39,659 nt of DNA from Candidatus Rokuibacteriota bacterium (lineage in GTDB: Bacteria; Methylomirabilota; Methylomirabilia; Rokubacteriales; CSP1-6): NCBI GenBank assembly GCA_003221455.1, contig QHRX01000018.1, positions 1 through 39,659 of the forward strand. Direction: 5' to 3'. Shown one piece after another: positions 29,655 to 39,651 of this stretch. Numbering within the stretch: the stretch's first letter is position 1; every line of letters begins with the position of its first letter. A model generated the notes under the pieces. That model was not told where the DNA came from. It saw only the letters and a program-made list of their open reading frames with translations, and searched no databases. Made by a program: the position numbers and the translations under genes.

Positions 29655-29852
29655 TTACACACACCTTTATCCACAGATGTGGATAGTCCGGAACCACTGG
29701 TGTGGCAAGGACATCCCTGACAGGAGTTCCGACCATCAGGACACGAACACCTCGTCGGGTTGAGCCGAACTAGACAGGACACGCCAACCAGGGTGCGCAC
29801 GTTAGCACACGCTGAAAGAGCGTGGCAAGGGGGTTCGGGCCCTGGCGCCGAG
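29655..29852. other. oriC: Putative chromosomal replication origin (oriC)
   Basis: The region lies between divergent dnaA and rpmH, the most common oriC position, and transcription of core genes diverges from it. One perfect DnaA box pairs with an inverted near-perfect one. No further consensus boxes and no strong AT-rich unwinding element are obvious in the rest of the interval. Weaker boxes or a second cluster elsewhere may contribute. Confidence 0.65.
29667..29686. promoter_or_regulatory. Inverted pair of DnaA boxes
   Basis: TTATCCACA at 29667-29675 is the consensus box. The sequence TGTGGATAG at 29678-29686 is its inverted partner, CTATCCACA, with one mismatch. They are separated by two bases and lie 13 bases upstream of the first dnaA start codon, so they can serve both initiation and dnaA autoregulation. 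Confidence 0.85.
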
Positions 29853-29881
29853 TTGACTTGGAGTGCGGCGGCGAATAGACT
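29853..29881 (+). promoter_or_regulatory. rpmH promoter
   Basis: TTGACT (29853-29858), a 17-base spacer, then TAGACT (29876-29881). This is a good sigma-70-like match at optimal spacing, with rpmH starting 38 bases downstream. It probably drives rpmH, rnpA, yidD and yidC. Confidence 0.7.
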
Positions 29882-29918
29882 GCCTAGGTTGTACGACTGA
29901 AAGGGAGACCTCGATCTA

Positions 29919-30053
29919 ATGAAGCGCACGTTCCAGCCGAACACGCGCCGGCGAAAGAAGACACACGGCTTCCGGGAGCGGATGAAGACGCAGGGGGGCC
30001 GGAAGGTGCTGAAGCGGCGGCGCGCGAAGGGGCGAAAGCGCCTGACCGTCTAG
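29919..30053 (+). CDS. rpmH: 50S ribosomal protein L34
   Basis: 44 residues: [20 protein letters not shown] followed by [24 protein letters not shown]. All conserved features of L34 are present. It is the first gene right of oriC, followed two bases later by rnpA, the classical pair. Confidence 0.98.
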   Translation: MKRTFQPNTRRRKKTHGFRERMKTQGGRKVLKRRRAKGRKRLTV

Positions 30054-30055
30054 CG

Positions 30056-30433
30056 GTGGGTGGTCCGGACAGTTTCGGACGGCTCCCGCGGCGCGAGCGG
30101 CTGACCGGCAACCGGGATTTCCAGGCAGTCTTCCAGCAAGGCGCGCGCATCGAGCGGCCGTCCTTGATCGTGTTGTGGAAGGAGAGCGATCGGGCGCGCC
30201 GCGTCGGGTTCGCGGTGAGCCGGCAGATGCGGAGTGCGGTCACACGAAACCGCGTCCGGCGCCGGCTGCGGGAGGCATATCGCGTGGCGCGAGGCGCCGA
30301 GCCGACCCCCGGTGACCTCGTCATTGTCGCGCGCCGGCCCGCTCTGACGGGCCCGTTCGAGGCGCTCGTGCGCGACCTGAAGGGCGCCCTCGGCGCGATC
30401 GCCGAGCGCTGGCGCGCAGGGCGCCCGGCGTGA
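30056..30433 (+). CDS. rnpA: Ribonuclease P protein component
   Basis: 125 residues starting with GTG. The family core is clear: [23 protein letters not shown], the beta strand [29 protein letters not shown] (with the RNR-type RNA-binding helix), and [12 protein letters not shown]. It binds the RNase P RNA and helps process tRNA 5' ends. It is two bases after rpmH and overlaps yidD by four bases. Confidence 0.96.
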   Translation: MGGPDSFGRLPRRERLTGNRDFQAVFQQGARIERPSLIVLWKESDRARRVGFAVSRQMRSAVTRNRVRRRLREAYRVARGAEPTPGDLVIVARRPALTGPFEALVRDLKGALGAIAERWRAGRPA

Positions 30434-30672
30434 ACGCGGCGGCGCGAGCCGCTGCGCTCTGTATCACCGCGTATCAATGGACGTTTTCCCAGCTCCTCCC
30501 GCGGGCTTGTCGCTTCGCCCCGAGCTGCTCTGAGTACGCACGGCAAGCGATCATCGGGCACGGGCTCCTCCGAGGCGGCGGCATGGCGCTGAGGCGCCTG
30601 CTCCGCTGCCACCCGTTTCACCCGGGGGGAATCGATCCGCCCCCGCCGGCGCCGAGCCGCGGGAGGGCCTGA
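30430..30672 (+). CDS. yidD: Membrane protein insertion efficiency factor YidD
   Basis: 80 residues with a GTG start overlapping the rnpA stop. The signature is [27 protein letters not shown] followed by [22 protein letters not shown], with the conserved cysteines. It is a small membrane-associated protein that aids YidC-dependent insertion. yidC follows five bases later. Confidence 0.95.
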   Translation: MNAAARAAALCITAYQWTFSQLLPRACRFAPSCSEYARQAIIGHGLLRGGGMALRRLLRCHPFHPGGIDPPPPAPSRGRA

Positions 30673-30677
30673 GAGGA

Positions 30678-32354
30678 ATGGAGAATCGAGCGGTCCTGGC
30701 CGCCGTCCTGATGGCGGCGCTCCTGATCCTGTACCAGGTCTTCTTCATTCCTGCGACCGCCCCCCCTCCCCCGGCTCGCGCTCCGGAGGGGGTCTCGAAG
30801 CCGGTACCTCCCCAGGAGAAGACCGCGCCGCCGCCGCCCGCCGTCCTGCCGGCGGCGAAGGTCCTGCCGCGCCTCCCCGAGCGGACGGTCTCCGTCGACA
30901 CCCCCCTCTACCACGCCATCGTGGGGAGCGAGGGCGGACGCCTGCTCGGCTGGACGCTCCACTATCGAGGCGAGAAGGTTCTCGCCGAGCGCGGCCAGAT
31001 GGGGCTCAGCGGGTTGATTCTCGAGCGGTCGGGCGTCGGCGGCCAGCCAGTAGAGTTCAGCATCACGGGGGGTCCGGTCGTGCTCGACGGCAAGGCCGGC
31101 GAGGGGACCCTCGTGATGACGGGCGAGGACGCCTACGGCGTGCGCGTCCGCGAGACCGCGACCTTCAGGGCGGACCAGTATGCGGTCGACCTGTCGGTGA
31201 GGCTCGAGAACGGGCGGAGGGTCCGCCAGACGCTGACGGTCGCCCTGCCGTGGATCGCGCCCGTCAAGCCAGGGACCGACGGGGCCCAGTGGCCCTCCGA
31301 ACTCGTCTGGCAGGTCGACGGGACCGTCCATCGGGAGCCGTTCGACAAGGCGACCGTGGCGGAGGAGACTCCCGGCGACTGGGCCGGGCTCGACAGTCTC
31401 TACTATCTGACAGCGCTCATCCCCAAGAGACCCCCCACGAGCCCGGGGCTCTCCCTGGCCGTCGGCAAGGTCGGGGAGGACCGGGTCGAGGTCGGGCTCC
31501 GGGGCGCCGTGACCTTGGCGGCCGGCGAGGTCTGGGAAGCGCGGGCTCAGCTCTACGCCGGTCCGAAGGAGTACCGGCAACTCCGCGCCCACGGGCTCGA
31601 AGGCGCGATCAACTTCGGCGGGTTTCCGCTGCCGCGCAAGTACGGCGGCCTCCCGATGGAGTGGCTCGGTGTCCCGGTGCTGCTCGTGATGAACTTCTTC
31701 TACCGGTTCATCGGCAACTACGGGGTCGCGATCATCCTGCTCACGGTGGTGACCAAGGTGCTCTTCTACCCGCTCACGGTGAAGAGCATGACGTCGATGA
31801 AGAAGATGCAGACGATCCAGCCCCAGGCAAACGCGCTCCGGGCCAAGCACAAGAGCGATCCGCAGCGCGCCCAGCGCGAGACGCTCGAGCTCTACCGGCG
31901 GGAGGGCGTCAACCCGCTCGGCGGCTGCCTGCCGATGGTGATCCAGGTCCCGATTTTCTACGCGCTCTATATCGCCCTGTCGGTGTCGGTCGAGCTGCAG
32001 AACGCCGGGTTCATCTGCTTTGGCCGGGCCCCGGGGTGGTTTCCGTTTGTCGGCGGCACTGACCTCTGGATCTGCGACCTTGCCGCCCCCGACCCCCTCT
32101 ACGTCCTGCCTATTCTCATGGGCGTGACGATGTTCGTCCAGCAGAAGATGCAGCCGACCATGGGCGATCCTAACCAGGCGAAGATGATGCTGATTATGCC
32201 GTTCGTCTTCACCTTCATGTTCCTGAAGCTGCCCTCCGGCCTGGTCCTCTACTGGACCGTGTCCAACGCCCTTCAGATCCTCCAACAGCGCCTGATGAAC
32301 CGGAAGCCGGCTCGCGTCGCCGGGCGTGGAGCCAAGGACGTTGCCCGCGTATAG
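30678..32354 (+). CDS. yidC: Membrane protein insertase YidC
   Basis: 558 residues of the Gram-negative type. A first membrane helix (MENRAVLAAVLMAALLILYQVFF) and a proline-rich linker lead to a large periplasmic beta-supersandwich domain (about 65-310). The conserved five-helix core follows, with YPLTVKSMTSMKKMQTIQPQ, REGVNPLGGCLPMVIQVPIFYALY and a C-terminal hairpin with PSGLVLYWTVSN. It inserts membrane proteins alone or with Sec, working with SRP, whose RNA is encoded at 12325-12597. The periplasmic domain indicates a two-membrane cell. Confidence 0.97.
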   Translation: MENRAVLAAVLMAALLILYQVFFIPATAPPPPARAPEGVSKPVPPQEKTAPPPPAVLPAAKVLPRLPERTVSVDTPLYHAIVGSEGGRLLGWTLHYRGEKVLAERGQMGLSGLILERSGVGGQPVEFSITGGPVVLDGKAGEGTLVMTGEDAYGVRVRETATFRADQYAVDLSVRLENGRRVRQTLTVALPWIAPVKPGTDGAQWPSELVWQVDGTVHREPFDKATVAEETPGDWAGLDSLYYLTALIPKRPPTSPGLSLAVGKVGEDRVEVGLRGAVTLAAGEVWEARAQLYAGPKEYRQLRAHGLEGAINFGGFPLPRKYGGLPMEWLGVPVLLVMNFFYRFIGNYGVAIILLTVVTKVLFYPLTVKSMTSMKKMQTIQPQANALRAKHKSDPQRAQRETLELYRREGVNPLGGCLPMVIQVPIFYALYIALSVSVELQNAGFICFGRAPGWFPFVGGTDLWICDLAAPDPLYVLPILMGVTMFVQQKMQPTMGDPNQAKMMLIMPFVFTFMFLKLPSGLVLYWTVSNALQILQQRLMNRKPARVAGRGAKDVARV

Positions 32355-32534
32355 CCCGCCGACCCTCCTACCCTTCCCGATCCACTCGTGGCCGTTAACG
32401 CGCCGGACCGAACCTCGGTGTGTATACGGAACTAGTCATGTATCTGCCTGTAAATATTGTGAGAATCTAGTTACCGGCCTAGGGCCCAATCGCCTGATGG
32501 TGGGTCGGGGCCCGCATCGGTCCGAGCCTGACCG

Positions 32535-33224
32535 GTGAGGCGACGCGGGGACAGACCAACTCCCCGAAACCGGGGCCAGAGCGCGGCTGTCGGTGACCTC
32601 GACACCCGGCTGGCGGCTGGGGCGCGTCCGATCCTCGAGCGCGAACTTTCACCGACGGAGCGAGCCGCCTTCGTCACCTACATGGAATTGCTCCTGACCT
32701 GGCAGCGGATCTACCGGCTCGTCAGCTCGTCCGATCGTCGGTGGATCATCGACGAACTGATCCTAGACTCACTCTTGTTTGTCCGCTTTCTCCCGGCTCG
32801 AGCCAGGTCGGTCCTCGACCTCGGTTCTGGCGCCGGGATTCCCGGAATCCCGCTGGGGATAGTCCGGCCGATGGTCCGGTTCACGCTCCTCGAGGCCCGT
32901 CGCCGGCGAGCGTCGTTTCTCAGCGCCGCCATCCGCGCTCTCGAGCTTGAGAACACCGAGGTCATCCCACTCCGAGCCGAAGACGCCCTCGACCGGCGGT
33001 CAGAGCTAAAGGCGGGGTTCGACCTCGTCGTGAGCCGTTGCGCCGGCGAGCTTCAGAAGGTCGCTCGGCTCGCTACCCCCTTTCTCGCCGCGGGAGGCCG
33101 ACTGGTCGTCTCTGGGCCCCCCGAGCCCCAAGAGGCCCATGTGCACGGCCGGTGGATGACAGTCTGTCACCCGAGCAAGGTCCAGCCGCGGACCTTTTTT
33201 GTCCTTGATTCTCCAGAAGCTTGA
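32535..33224 (+). CDS. rsmG: 16S rRNA (guanine527-N7)-methyltransferase RsmG
   Basis: 229 residues with a GTG start. The SAM-binding motif VLDLGSGAGIPGIPLGI (93-109) is typical. The following FTLLEARRRRASFLSAAI and VVSRCAGELQKVARLATPFLAAGG regions match RsmG (the latter replacing the usual 'SRA'). The N-terminal helix has LLLTWQRIYRLVS in place of the usual 'LLxWNxxxNLT', a mild divergence. Loss of RsmG gives low-level streptomycin resistance in other bacteria. parA starts 24 bases downstream. The real start could be further in, since the first 20 residues are low-complexity. Confidence 0.93.
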   Translation: MRRRGDRPTPRNRGQSAAVGDLDTRLAAGARPILERELSPTERAAFVTYMELLLTWQRIYRLVSSSDRRWIIDELILDSLLFVRFLPARARSVLDLGSGAGIPGIPLGIVRPMVRFTLLEARRRRASFLSAAIRALELENTEVIPLRAEDALDRRSELKAGFDLVVSRCAGELQKVARLATPFLAAGGRLVVSGPPEPQEAHVHGRWMTVCHPSKVQPRTFFVLDSPEA

Positions 33225-33248
33225 CCTCACCGGGAGGGGCAGAGGAAT

Positions 33249-34061
33249 ATGTCTCACGTGGAACGCGCAGAGGATGACGTTTCACGTGGAACACGCCGGC
33301 CCGGCCGGGTGATCACGGTCGTCAACCAGAAGGGCGGCGTCGGCAAGACGACGACAGCAGTCAACCTGGCTGCGGGTTTGGCGTGCGCCGAACGGTCAAC
33401 CCTCCTCGTCGACCTGGATCCCCAGGGGAATGCGACGACGGGGCTCGGGGTACGGAAGGAGGGCCTCTACCCGACGATCTACTCCGTTCTCCTGCAGCGC
33501 GATCCGATCGATCGAGCCCTCCAGCCCACCGCGCTCCCGACCCTTTCCATCGTCCCGGCCGATATCGACCTGGTCGGGGCCGAGATCGAACTCGTCGGGA
33601 TGGCCTCGCGGGAAAGGCGGCTCCGCGAGGCGATCGACCCCTGCCGGAAGAGCTTCGAATACCTGATCATCGACTGCCCGCCCTCGCTCGGGCTACTCAC
33701 GATCAACGCCCTGACCGCCTCGGACTCGGTACTGATACCGCTCCAGTGCGAGTTCTATGCGCTCGAGGGGCTGGCGCACCTCGTCAAGACGATCAGACTC
33801 GTCCGCGAGCGACTCAACCCGGGCCTCGAGATCGAGGGGATCCTCTTGACGATGTTCGACGGCCGGACGAGCCTGGCCGGTCAGGTGAAGGACGAGGTCC
33901 ACCGCTTCTTCGAGGGCCAGATCTTCGAGACGATCATTCCAAGGAACGTCCGGCTGACCGAGGCGCCGAGCCACGGCAAGCCGATCGTCCTCTACGACCT
34001 CCGGTCGAGCGGCTCCCTAGCCTACCTGGAGTTGACACGGGAGGTGCTGAGCCATGAATAG
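33249..34061 (+). CDS. parA: Chromosome partitioning ATPase ParA (Soj)
   Basis: 270 residues. A deviant Walker A (KGGVGKTT, 28-35, with signature Lys), VDLDPQGNATTGLG and the Walker B IIDCPPSLGLLTINAL are all present. A GAGG ribosome site five bases before the ATG supports this start. The first 17 codons contain two parS sites, giving the peptides MSHVE and VSRGT, so the extreme N-terminus is shaped by DNA sites. ParA binds DNA non-specifically as an ATP dimer and, with ParB on parS, separates origins. It overlaps parB by eight bases. Confidence 0.97.
   Translation: MSHVERAEDDVSRGTRRPGRVITVVNQKGGVGKTTTAVNLAAGLACAERSTLLVDLDPQGNATTGLGVRKEGLYPTIYSVLLQRDPIDRALQPTALPTLSIVPADIDLVGAEIELVGMASRERRLREAIDPCRKSFEYLIIDCPPSLGLLTINALTASDSVLIPLQCEFYALEGLAHLVKTIRLVRERLNPGLEIEGILLTMFDGRTSLAGQVKDEVHRFFEGQIFETIIPRNVRLTEAPSHGKPIVLYDLRSSGSLAYLELTREVLSHE
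33250..33265 (+). promoter_or_regulatory. parS site 1
   Basis: TGTCTCACGTGGAACG, two mismatches from the consensus TGTTTCACGTGGAACA. It starts on the second base of the parA start codon. Confidence 0.82.
33278..33293 (+). promoter_or_regulatory. parS site 2
   Basis: CGTTTCACGTGGAACA, one mismatch from the ParB-binding consensus. It is 12 bases after site 1 and within parA codons 10-15. Confidence 0.9.
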
Positions 34062-34884
34062 GCGCGGACTCGGTCGTGGCCTCGGCGCTCTGTTGTCGTC
34101 GACGCCGGCCGAGGGCGAGGCGCTCCTCGAGGTGCCGATCAACCTGATCGTTCCCAATCCGCTTCAGCCAAGAAAATCATTTGATTCCAATGGTTTATCT
34201 GAGCTCACCGCCTCGATCCGGACCTCCGGCGTGATCCAGCCGGTGGTCGTCCGTCGCCAGGGCCAGGGCTACCAGCTCATCGCCGGCGAGCGACGATGGC
34301 GCGCCGCGAAGATGGCTGGGCTCGAGCGGATCCCCGCCCTCCTGCGGGAGGCGACCGACGGCGAGAGCCTGGAGCTCGCCCTGATCGAGAACCTGCTCCG
34401 CGAGGACCTGAACCCGATGGACGAGGCCGAGGCCTACCAGAAGCTCTTGGCCGAGTTCGAGTGGACGCAGGAGGAGCTGGCGCAGCGAGTCGGCCGCGAC
34501 CGCAGCTCGATCGCCAACTGTCTCCGGCTCCTGAAGCTTCCCGAACCGGTTCAGAGGGACCTGCGGGCGGGCCGGCTGACGATGGGTCACGCGCGGGCAC
34601 TGCTCTCCTTGACGTCCCCCGCCGATCAGCTGAAGCTCAGGGAGGAGATCCTCGCCCACTCGTGGTCGGTGCGGGCGACGGAAGAGGGTGTGCAGAAGCG
34701 CGCGGCCAGCCGCGCGCCCCGCCGCCGTTCGGCGGAGCTGGCCGCCCTGGAGGACGCGCTCCGGCAGAGCCTGATGACAAAGGTGCGCCTGGTCGGCAGC
34801 GACCGGCGGGGACGGATCGAGATCCTGTACGCGTCGACCGACGAACTGGATCGGCTGGTCGGGATGATCACGAAGAGACGGTGA
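34054..34884 (+). CDS. parB: Chromosome partitioning protein ParB (Spo0J)
   Basis: 276 residues. The N-terminal CTPase domain has GLGRGLGALL (the ParA-stimulating arginine tail), PNPLQPRK and the GERRWRA box (78-84). The central helix-turn-helix (about 130-165, TQEELAQRVGRDRSSIANCLRLL) binds parS. The C-terminal segment dimerises. Using CTP, it loads at parS and spreads as a sliding clamp. Two parS sites lie 0.8 kb upstream in parA. Confidence 0.97.
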   Translation: MNRRGLGRGLGALLSSTPAEGEALLEVPINLIVPNPLQPRKSFDSNGLSELTASIRTSGVIQPVVVRRQGQGYQLIAGERRWRAAKMAGLERIPALLREATDGESLELALIENLLREDLNPMDEAEAYQKLLAEFEWTQEELAQRVGRDRSSIANCLRLLKLPEPVQRDLRAGRLTMGHARALLSLTSPADQLKLREEILAHSWSVRATEEGVQKRAASRAPRRRSAELAALEDALRQSLMTKVRLVGSDRRGRIEILYASTDELDRLVGMITKRR

Positions 34885-34887
34885 GCG

Positions 34888-35988
34888 ATGGCTCGAGCAC
34901 GAATCGTCGTCGGGATGAGCGGCGGCGTGGATTCGTCGGTCGCGGCCGCGCTGCTCGTCGAGCAGGGCCACGACGTGGTGGGCGTCACGCTCCGCGTGTG
35001 GCCCTGGAGGGCCGACGAGGATCCGACCCGACGCTTCGGGAGCTGCTGCTCGTCCGAGAGCGTCGACGACGCCCGTCAGGTGGCCCGCCGCCTCGGCATC
35101 CCCCACTATCTTCTGAACACCGAGCGTGAGTTCGACCGCGCGGTCATCGCGGGCTTCGTCGACGAGTATCGCGCGGGCCGGACGCCGGTGCCCTGCGTCC
35201 TCTGCAACCGCGACGTCAAGTTTGGCTCGCTGCTCCATCGCGCGCGTGCCTGGGACGCGGTCGCCGTCGCGACGGGACATTACGCGCGGATCACGCACGA
35301 CGGGCGGTCGGGCCGGCACCTGTTGTGGCGGAGCGCCGATCCCGCCAAGGATCAGTCGGACTTCCTCTGGCCTCTCACGCAGGACCAGCTCGCCGCCGCG
35401 CGGTTCCCGGTCGGTCACCTGACAAAGGCCGAGGTTCGCGGCGCGGCGCGGCAGCTCGGGCTCGTCACGGCCGACAAGCCGGAGAGCCAGGAGATCTGCT
35501 TCGTGCCGGACGACGATTATCGGGGCTTCCTGCGCCGGCGGGATCCGACGATGTTCCTCCCCGGCGCCATCGTCGATGCCGAGACCGGAAGGACGATCGG
35601 GGAGCACCGGGGTCTGCCGAGCTACACGATCGGCCAGCGGAAGGGGCTCGGTCTCGCGACGAGCCGCCCACTCTACGTCGTCGACCTTGACCCGGAGCGG
35701 AACGCCGTCGTCGTCGGGACGGCGGAAGCACTCGAGCAGGCGCGGCTCACCGCCGACCAAGCGAACTTCATCGCCTGCGATCCGCCGCAGGCGCCCCTGC
35801 GCGTCGCGGCCAAGATCCGCCACAACCACGCGCCCGCGCCCGCCACGATCCGGGCTCTCGAGCCCGGCCGGGTCGAGGTCGTCTTCGACCGGCCTCAGCG
35901 CGCGGTGACGCCCGGGCAGTCCGTGGTCTTCTACGACGGAGACTGCGTCGTCGGCGGCGGCGTCATCCAGCGCGGGCGGCCGGGGTGA
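34888..35988 (+). CDS. mnmA: tRNA-specific 2-thiouridylase MnmA
   Basis: 366 residues. The PP-loop SGGVDSSVAA (11-20) binds ATP. Cys106 in VPCVLCNRDVKFG and Cys204 in ESQEICFV are the catalytic and persulfide cysteines. The C-terminal beta-barrel contains HRGLPSYTIGQRKGLGL. It puts sulfur at position 2 of the wobble uridine in tRNA-Lys, Glu and Gln. An extra CC pair (53-54) sits in a loop. It starts three bases after parB, so it probably shares that transcript. Confidence 0.96.
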   Translation: MARARIVVGMSGGVDSSVAAALLVEQGHDVVGVTLRVWPWRADEDPTRRFGSCCSSESVDDARQVARRLGIPHYLLNTEREFDRAVIAGFVDEYRAGRTPVPCVLCNRDVKFGSLLHRARAWDAVAVATGHYARITHDGRSGRHLLWRSADPAKDQSDFLWPLTQDQLAAARFPVGHLTKAEVRGAARQLGLVTADKPESQEICFVPDDDYRGFLRRRDPTMFLPGAIVDAETGRTIGEHRGLPSYTIGQRKGLGLATSRPLYVVDLDPERNAVVVGTAEALEQARLTADQANFIACDPPQAPLRVAAKIRHNHAPAPATIRALEPGRVEVVFDRPQRAVTPGQSVVFYDGDCVVGGGVIQRGRPG

Positions 35989-36002
35989 AGGGCCGCGGCG
36001 CC

Positions 36003-36030
36003 TTGACAGTCCGCGGGGTTGCGTGATAGT
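36003..36030 (+). promoter_or_regulatory. Promoter of the atp operon
   Basis: TTGACA (36003-36008) is a perfect -35. A 16-base spacer leads to GATAGT (36025-36030), a 4-of-6 -10. It lies in the gap after mnmA and before the first atp gene. Its position rules out the GTG at 36019 as the atpF start. Confidence 0.72.
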
Positions 36031-36075
36031 TTTCACAAACCTACAGGTCTGACCCCCTGCGCAGGAGACCTCGGC

Positions 36076-36675
36076 ATGCGTGAACGCGTTCGCGGGCGGT
36101 GGGGGCGCATCGCGCCCGCGGCGGTCCTGCTGCTCTGGCCGCCCGCCGGCGCTCTCGCCGCGGAGGCCGCGCAGGAGGGCGGCGGGATCATCAGCCTCGA
36201 TCTGTCGCTGGTCGTCCAGGTGGTCAACTTCCTCGTTCTCCTGCTCATCCTCTGGAAGCTCCTCTACCGACCGCTCGTCGCGAAGATGGAGGAGCGGACG
36301 GCCGCCATCAAGAAGTCTCTCGATGAGGCCGAGCGGGCGCGCGCCGAGGCCCGGCGGGAGCTGGAGGAGAACATGGCGAAGCTGCGCCAGGCCTACGCGG
36401 AGGCGCAAGCCATCCGAGAGGCGGCGCGGAAGGAGGCCGCCGACGAGCAACGCAAGCTCATCGAGGCCGCGCGCGCGGAAGCCCAGCGCCTCGTCGAGGG
36501 CGCGCGGGCCCAGCTCGAGGCCGACGTCCGGCGGGCGCGCGACGAGCTGCGGCGCGAGGTGGGCGATCTGGCGACCGCCGTCGCCGAGAAGCTGATCCGG
36601 AAGAGCCTGCGGGACGAGGACCACCGGCGGATCGTCGCGGAGGCCGTGCGCGCGCTCGAAGGGCGCCCCGCGTGA
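36076..36675 (+). CDS. atpF: F0F1 ATP synthase subunit b
   Basis: 199 residues from the ATG at 36076, which has AGGAGA upstream; the in-frame GTG at 36019 falls inside the promoter. A signal-like hydrophobic N-terminus ([20 protein letters not shown]) precedes the membrane anchor ([24 protein letters not shown]). A long charged coiled coil (about 70-195, [20 protein letters not shown]) forms the peripheral stalk that ties F1 to F0. The extra N-terminal segment gives two hydrophobic parts instead of one. It overlaps atpH by four bases. Confidence 0.95.
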   Translation: MRERVRGRWGRIAPAAVLLLWPPAGALAAEAAQEGGGIISLDLSLVVQVVNFLVLLLILWKLLYRPLVAKMEERTAAIKKSLDEAERARAEARRELEENMAKLRQAYAEAQAIREAARKEAADEQRKLIEAARAEAQRLVEGARAQLEADVRRARDELRREVGDLATAVAEKLIRKSLRDEDHRRIVAEAVRALEGRPA

Positions 36676-37220
36676 GGGGCCGCGAGGCGACCGCCAAGCG
36701 CTACGCGAAGGCGCTCTTCTCGCTGGCCGAGGAGCAGGGTCGCACGGAGCCGGTTGGCCAGGAGCTCGGGGTCGTGGTCGAGGCGTTCGAGGCGAACCCG
36801 GGCCTCGGCGAGTCCCTGTCGCGGCCGTGGCGCGCCGCCCCGGCACGGCGGCAGCTCGTCGCCGCCGTCGCGGCCGAGCTCGCGGTCTCGGCGCTCGTGC
36901 GGGACTTCGTCGCGCTGCTCGCCATGCGCGGGCGAACGGATCACCTGCGGGAGGTCCTGGCGGCCTACGCGGCGCTGGTCGACGCGGCCCTCGGCCGGGC
37001 GCGAGCGCGCGTCCGCACCGCGGTGCCGCTGACCCCGGCGGACCGCGCCGCGCTCGCGGCAGGTCTCGGGCGGGCGCTCGGGGACGGGCCGGTCGTGCTC
37101 GACGAGCGCGTGGACCAGAGCCTCCTGGGGGGGTTCGTCGCCCAGGTCGGCAGCATGGTCCTCGACGGCAGTCTGGATGGTCAGCTCGCGCGGATTCGCG
37201 AGCGTCTGGCAACGGGGTAG
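36672..37220 (+). CDS. atpH: F0F1 ATP synthase subunit delta
   Basis: 182 residues starting with GTG, overlapping the atpF stop (GTGA). The N-terminal helical bundle begins [18 protein letters not shown], and the C-terminal part has the family's [29 protein letters not shown]. It sits on top of F1 and joins it to the peripheral stalk formed by AtpF. Confidence 0.95.
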   Translation: MRGREATAKRYAKALFSLAEEQGRTEPVGQELGVVVEAFEANPGLGESLSRPWRAAPARRQLVAAVAAELAVSALVRDFVALLAMRGRTDHLREVLAAYAALVDAALGRARARVRTAVPLTPADRAALAAGLGRALGDGPVVLDERVDQSLLGGFVAQVGSMVLDGSLDGQLARIRERLATG

Positions 37221-37241
37221 GGTCCACTCTCGAGGGCGACG

Positions 37242-38768
<1,527 letters not shown>

Positions 38769-38777
38769 TAGGGATCG

Positions 38778-39641
38778 ATGGCCACCCTCCGGGACATCCA
38801 GCGACGCATCCGCTCCGTCCAGTCGACCCAGAAGATCACGCGCGCGATGAAGCTGGTGGCGGCGGCAAAGCTGCGCCGGGCGCAAGAGCGGGTCCTGGCG
38901 GCGCGGCCGTACGCGAGCAAGATGACCGAGCTCCTCGGCCACCTCGCGGCGAGCGCGGGTCCGGAGGCGCACCCGCTGCTCGCGCGGCGGTCGGGGCCGC
39001 GCCGGCTGATCGTCGTGATCGCCGCCGACAAGGGGCTCGCGGGGGCCTTCAACTCGAATATCATCCGACGCTCGCTCGAGTTCATCCGTGAGTCGCGCGC
39101 GCCCGACGTCGCGCTGGTCCTGGTCGGTCGTAAGGCGCGCGATTTCTACCACCGCCGGCAGTGGACGATCACGAGGGAGATGGTCGGCTTCTGGGAGCGG
39201 CTCGCGTATTCGAACGCCTGCGAGCTGGCCGACCTGCTGATGGCGCGGTATCTCGCCGGCGAGGTCGACGAGGTGTACCTGATCTATAACGAGTTCCGCT
39301 CGGTCGCCGTGCAACGTCCGGTCCGGCAGCAGCTCCTCCCGATCGCCCCGGGCGGCCCGGGCGCGGTCATCGACTACCTGTACGAGCCGGGCCCGGAGGC
39401 GATTCTGGGCGAGCTCCTCCCGCGTCACGTCCGGACCCAGGTCTTCCGGGCGCTCATGGAGTCGCTGGCGGGCGAGTACGGGGCGCGGATGACCGCGATG
39501 GAAGCGGCGACCAAGAACGCGAAGGAGATGATCGAGATCCTGACCGTTCAGTTCAACAAGGCACGGCAGGAGAAGATCACCAAGGAGCTCCTGGACATCG
39601 TCGGGGGCGCTGAAGCTCTCAAGCAGGGAGCGGAGGCCTGA
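38778..39641 (+). CDS. atpG: F0F1 ATP synthase subunit gamma
   Basis: 287 residues. The N-terminal helix MATLRDIQRRIRSVQSTQKI and TRAMKLVAAAKLRRAQ, and the C-terminal helix with ARMTAMEAATKNAKEMIEIL and KARQEKITKELLDIVGGAEAL, form the central rotor shaft; the middle Rossmann-like part has DKGLAGAFNSNI. It follows atpA by nine bases and is followed by atpD. Confidence 0.98.
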   Translation: MATLRDIQRRIRSVQSTQKITRAMKLVAAAKLRRAQERVLAARPYASKMTELLGHLAASAGPEAHPLLARRSGPRRLIVVIAADKGLAGAFNSNIIRRSLEFIRESRAPDVALVLVGRKARDFYHRRQWTITREMVGFWERLAYSNACELADLLMARYLAGEVDEVYLIYNEFRSVAVQRPVRQQLLPIAPGGPGAVIDYLYEPGPEAILGELLPRHVRTQVFRALMESLAGEYGARMTAMEAATKNAKEMIEILTVQFNKARQEKITKELLDIVGGAEALKQGAEA

Positions 39642-39651
39642 GAGGGGGAGC

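Noticed and set aside
36019-36075. Upstream GTG start for atpF
   Set aside because: It falls between the -35 and -10 boxes of the atp promoter.
34195-37227. 1010-codon minus-strand frame opposite parB, mnmA, atpF and atpH
   Set aside because: It spans four well-identified plus-strand genes and has shadow-type composition.
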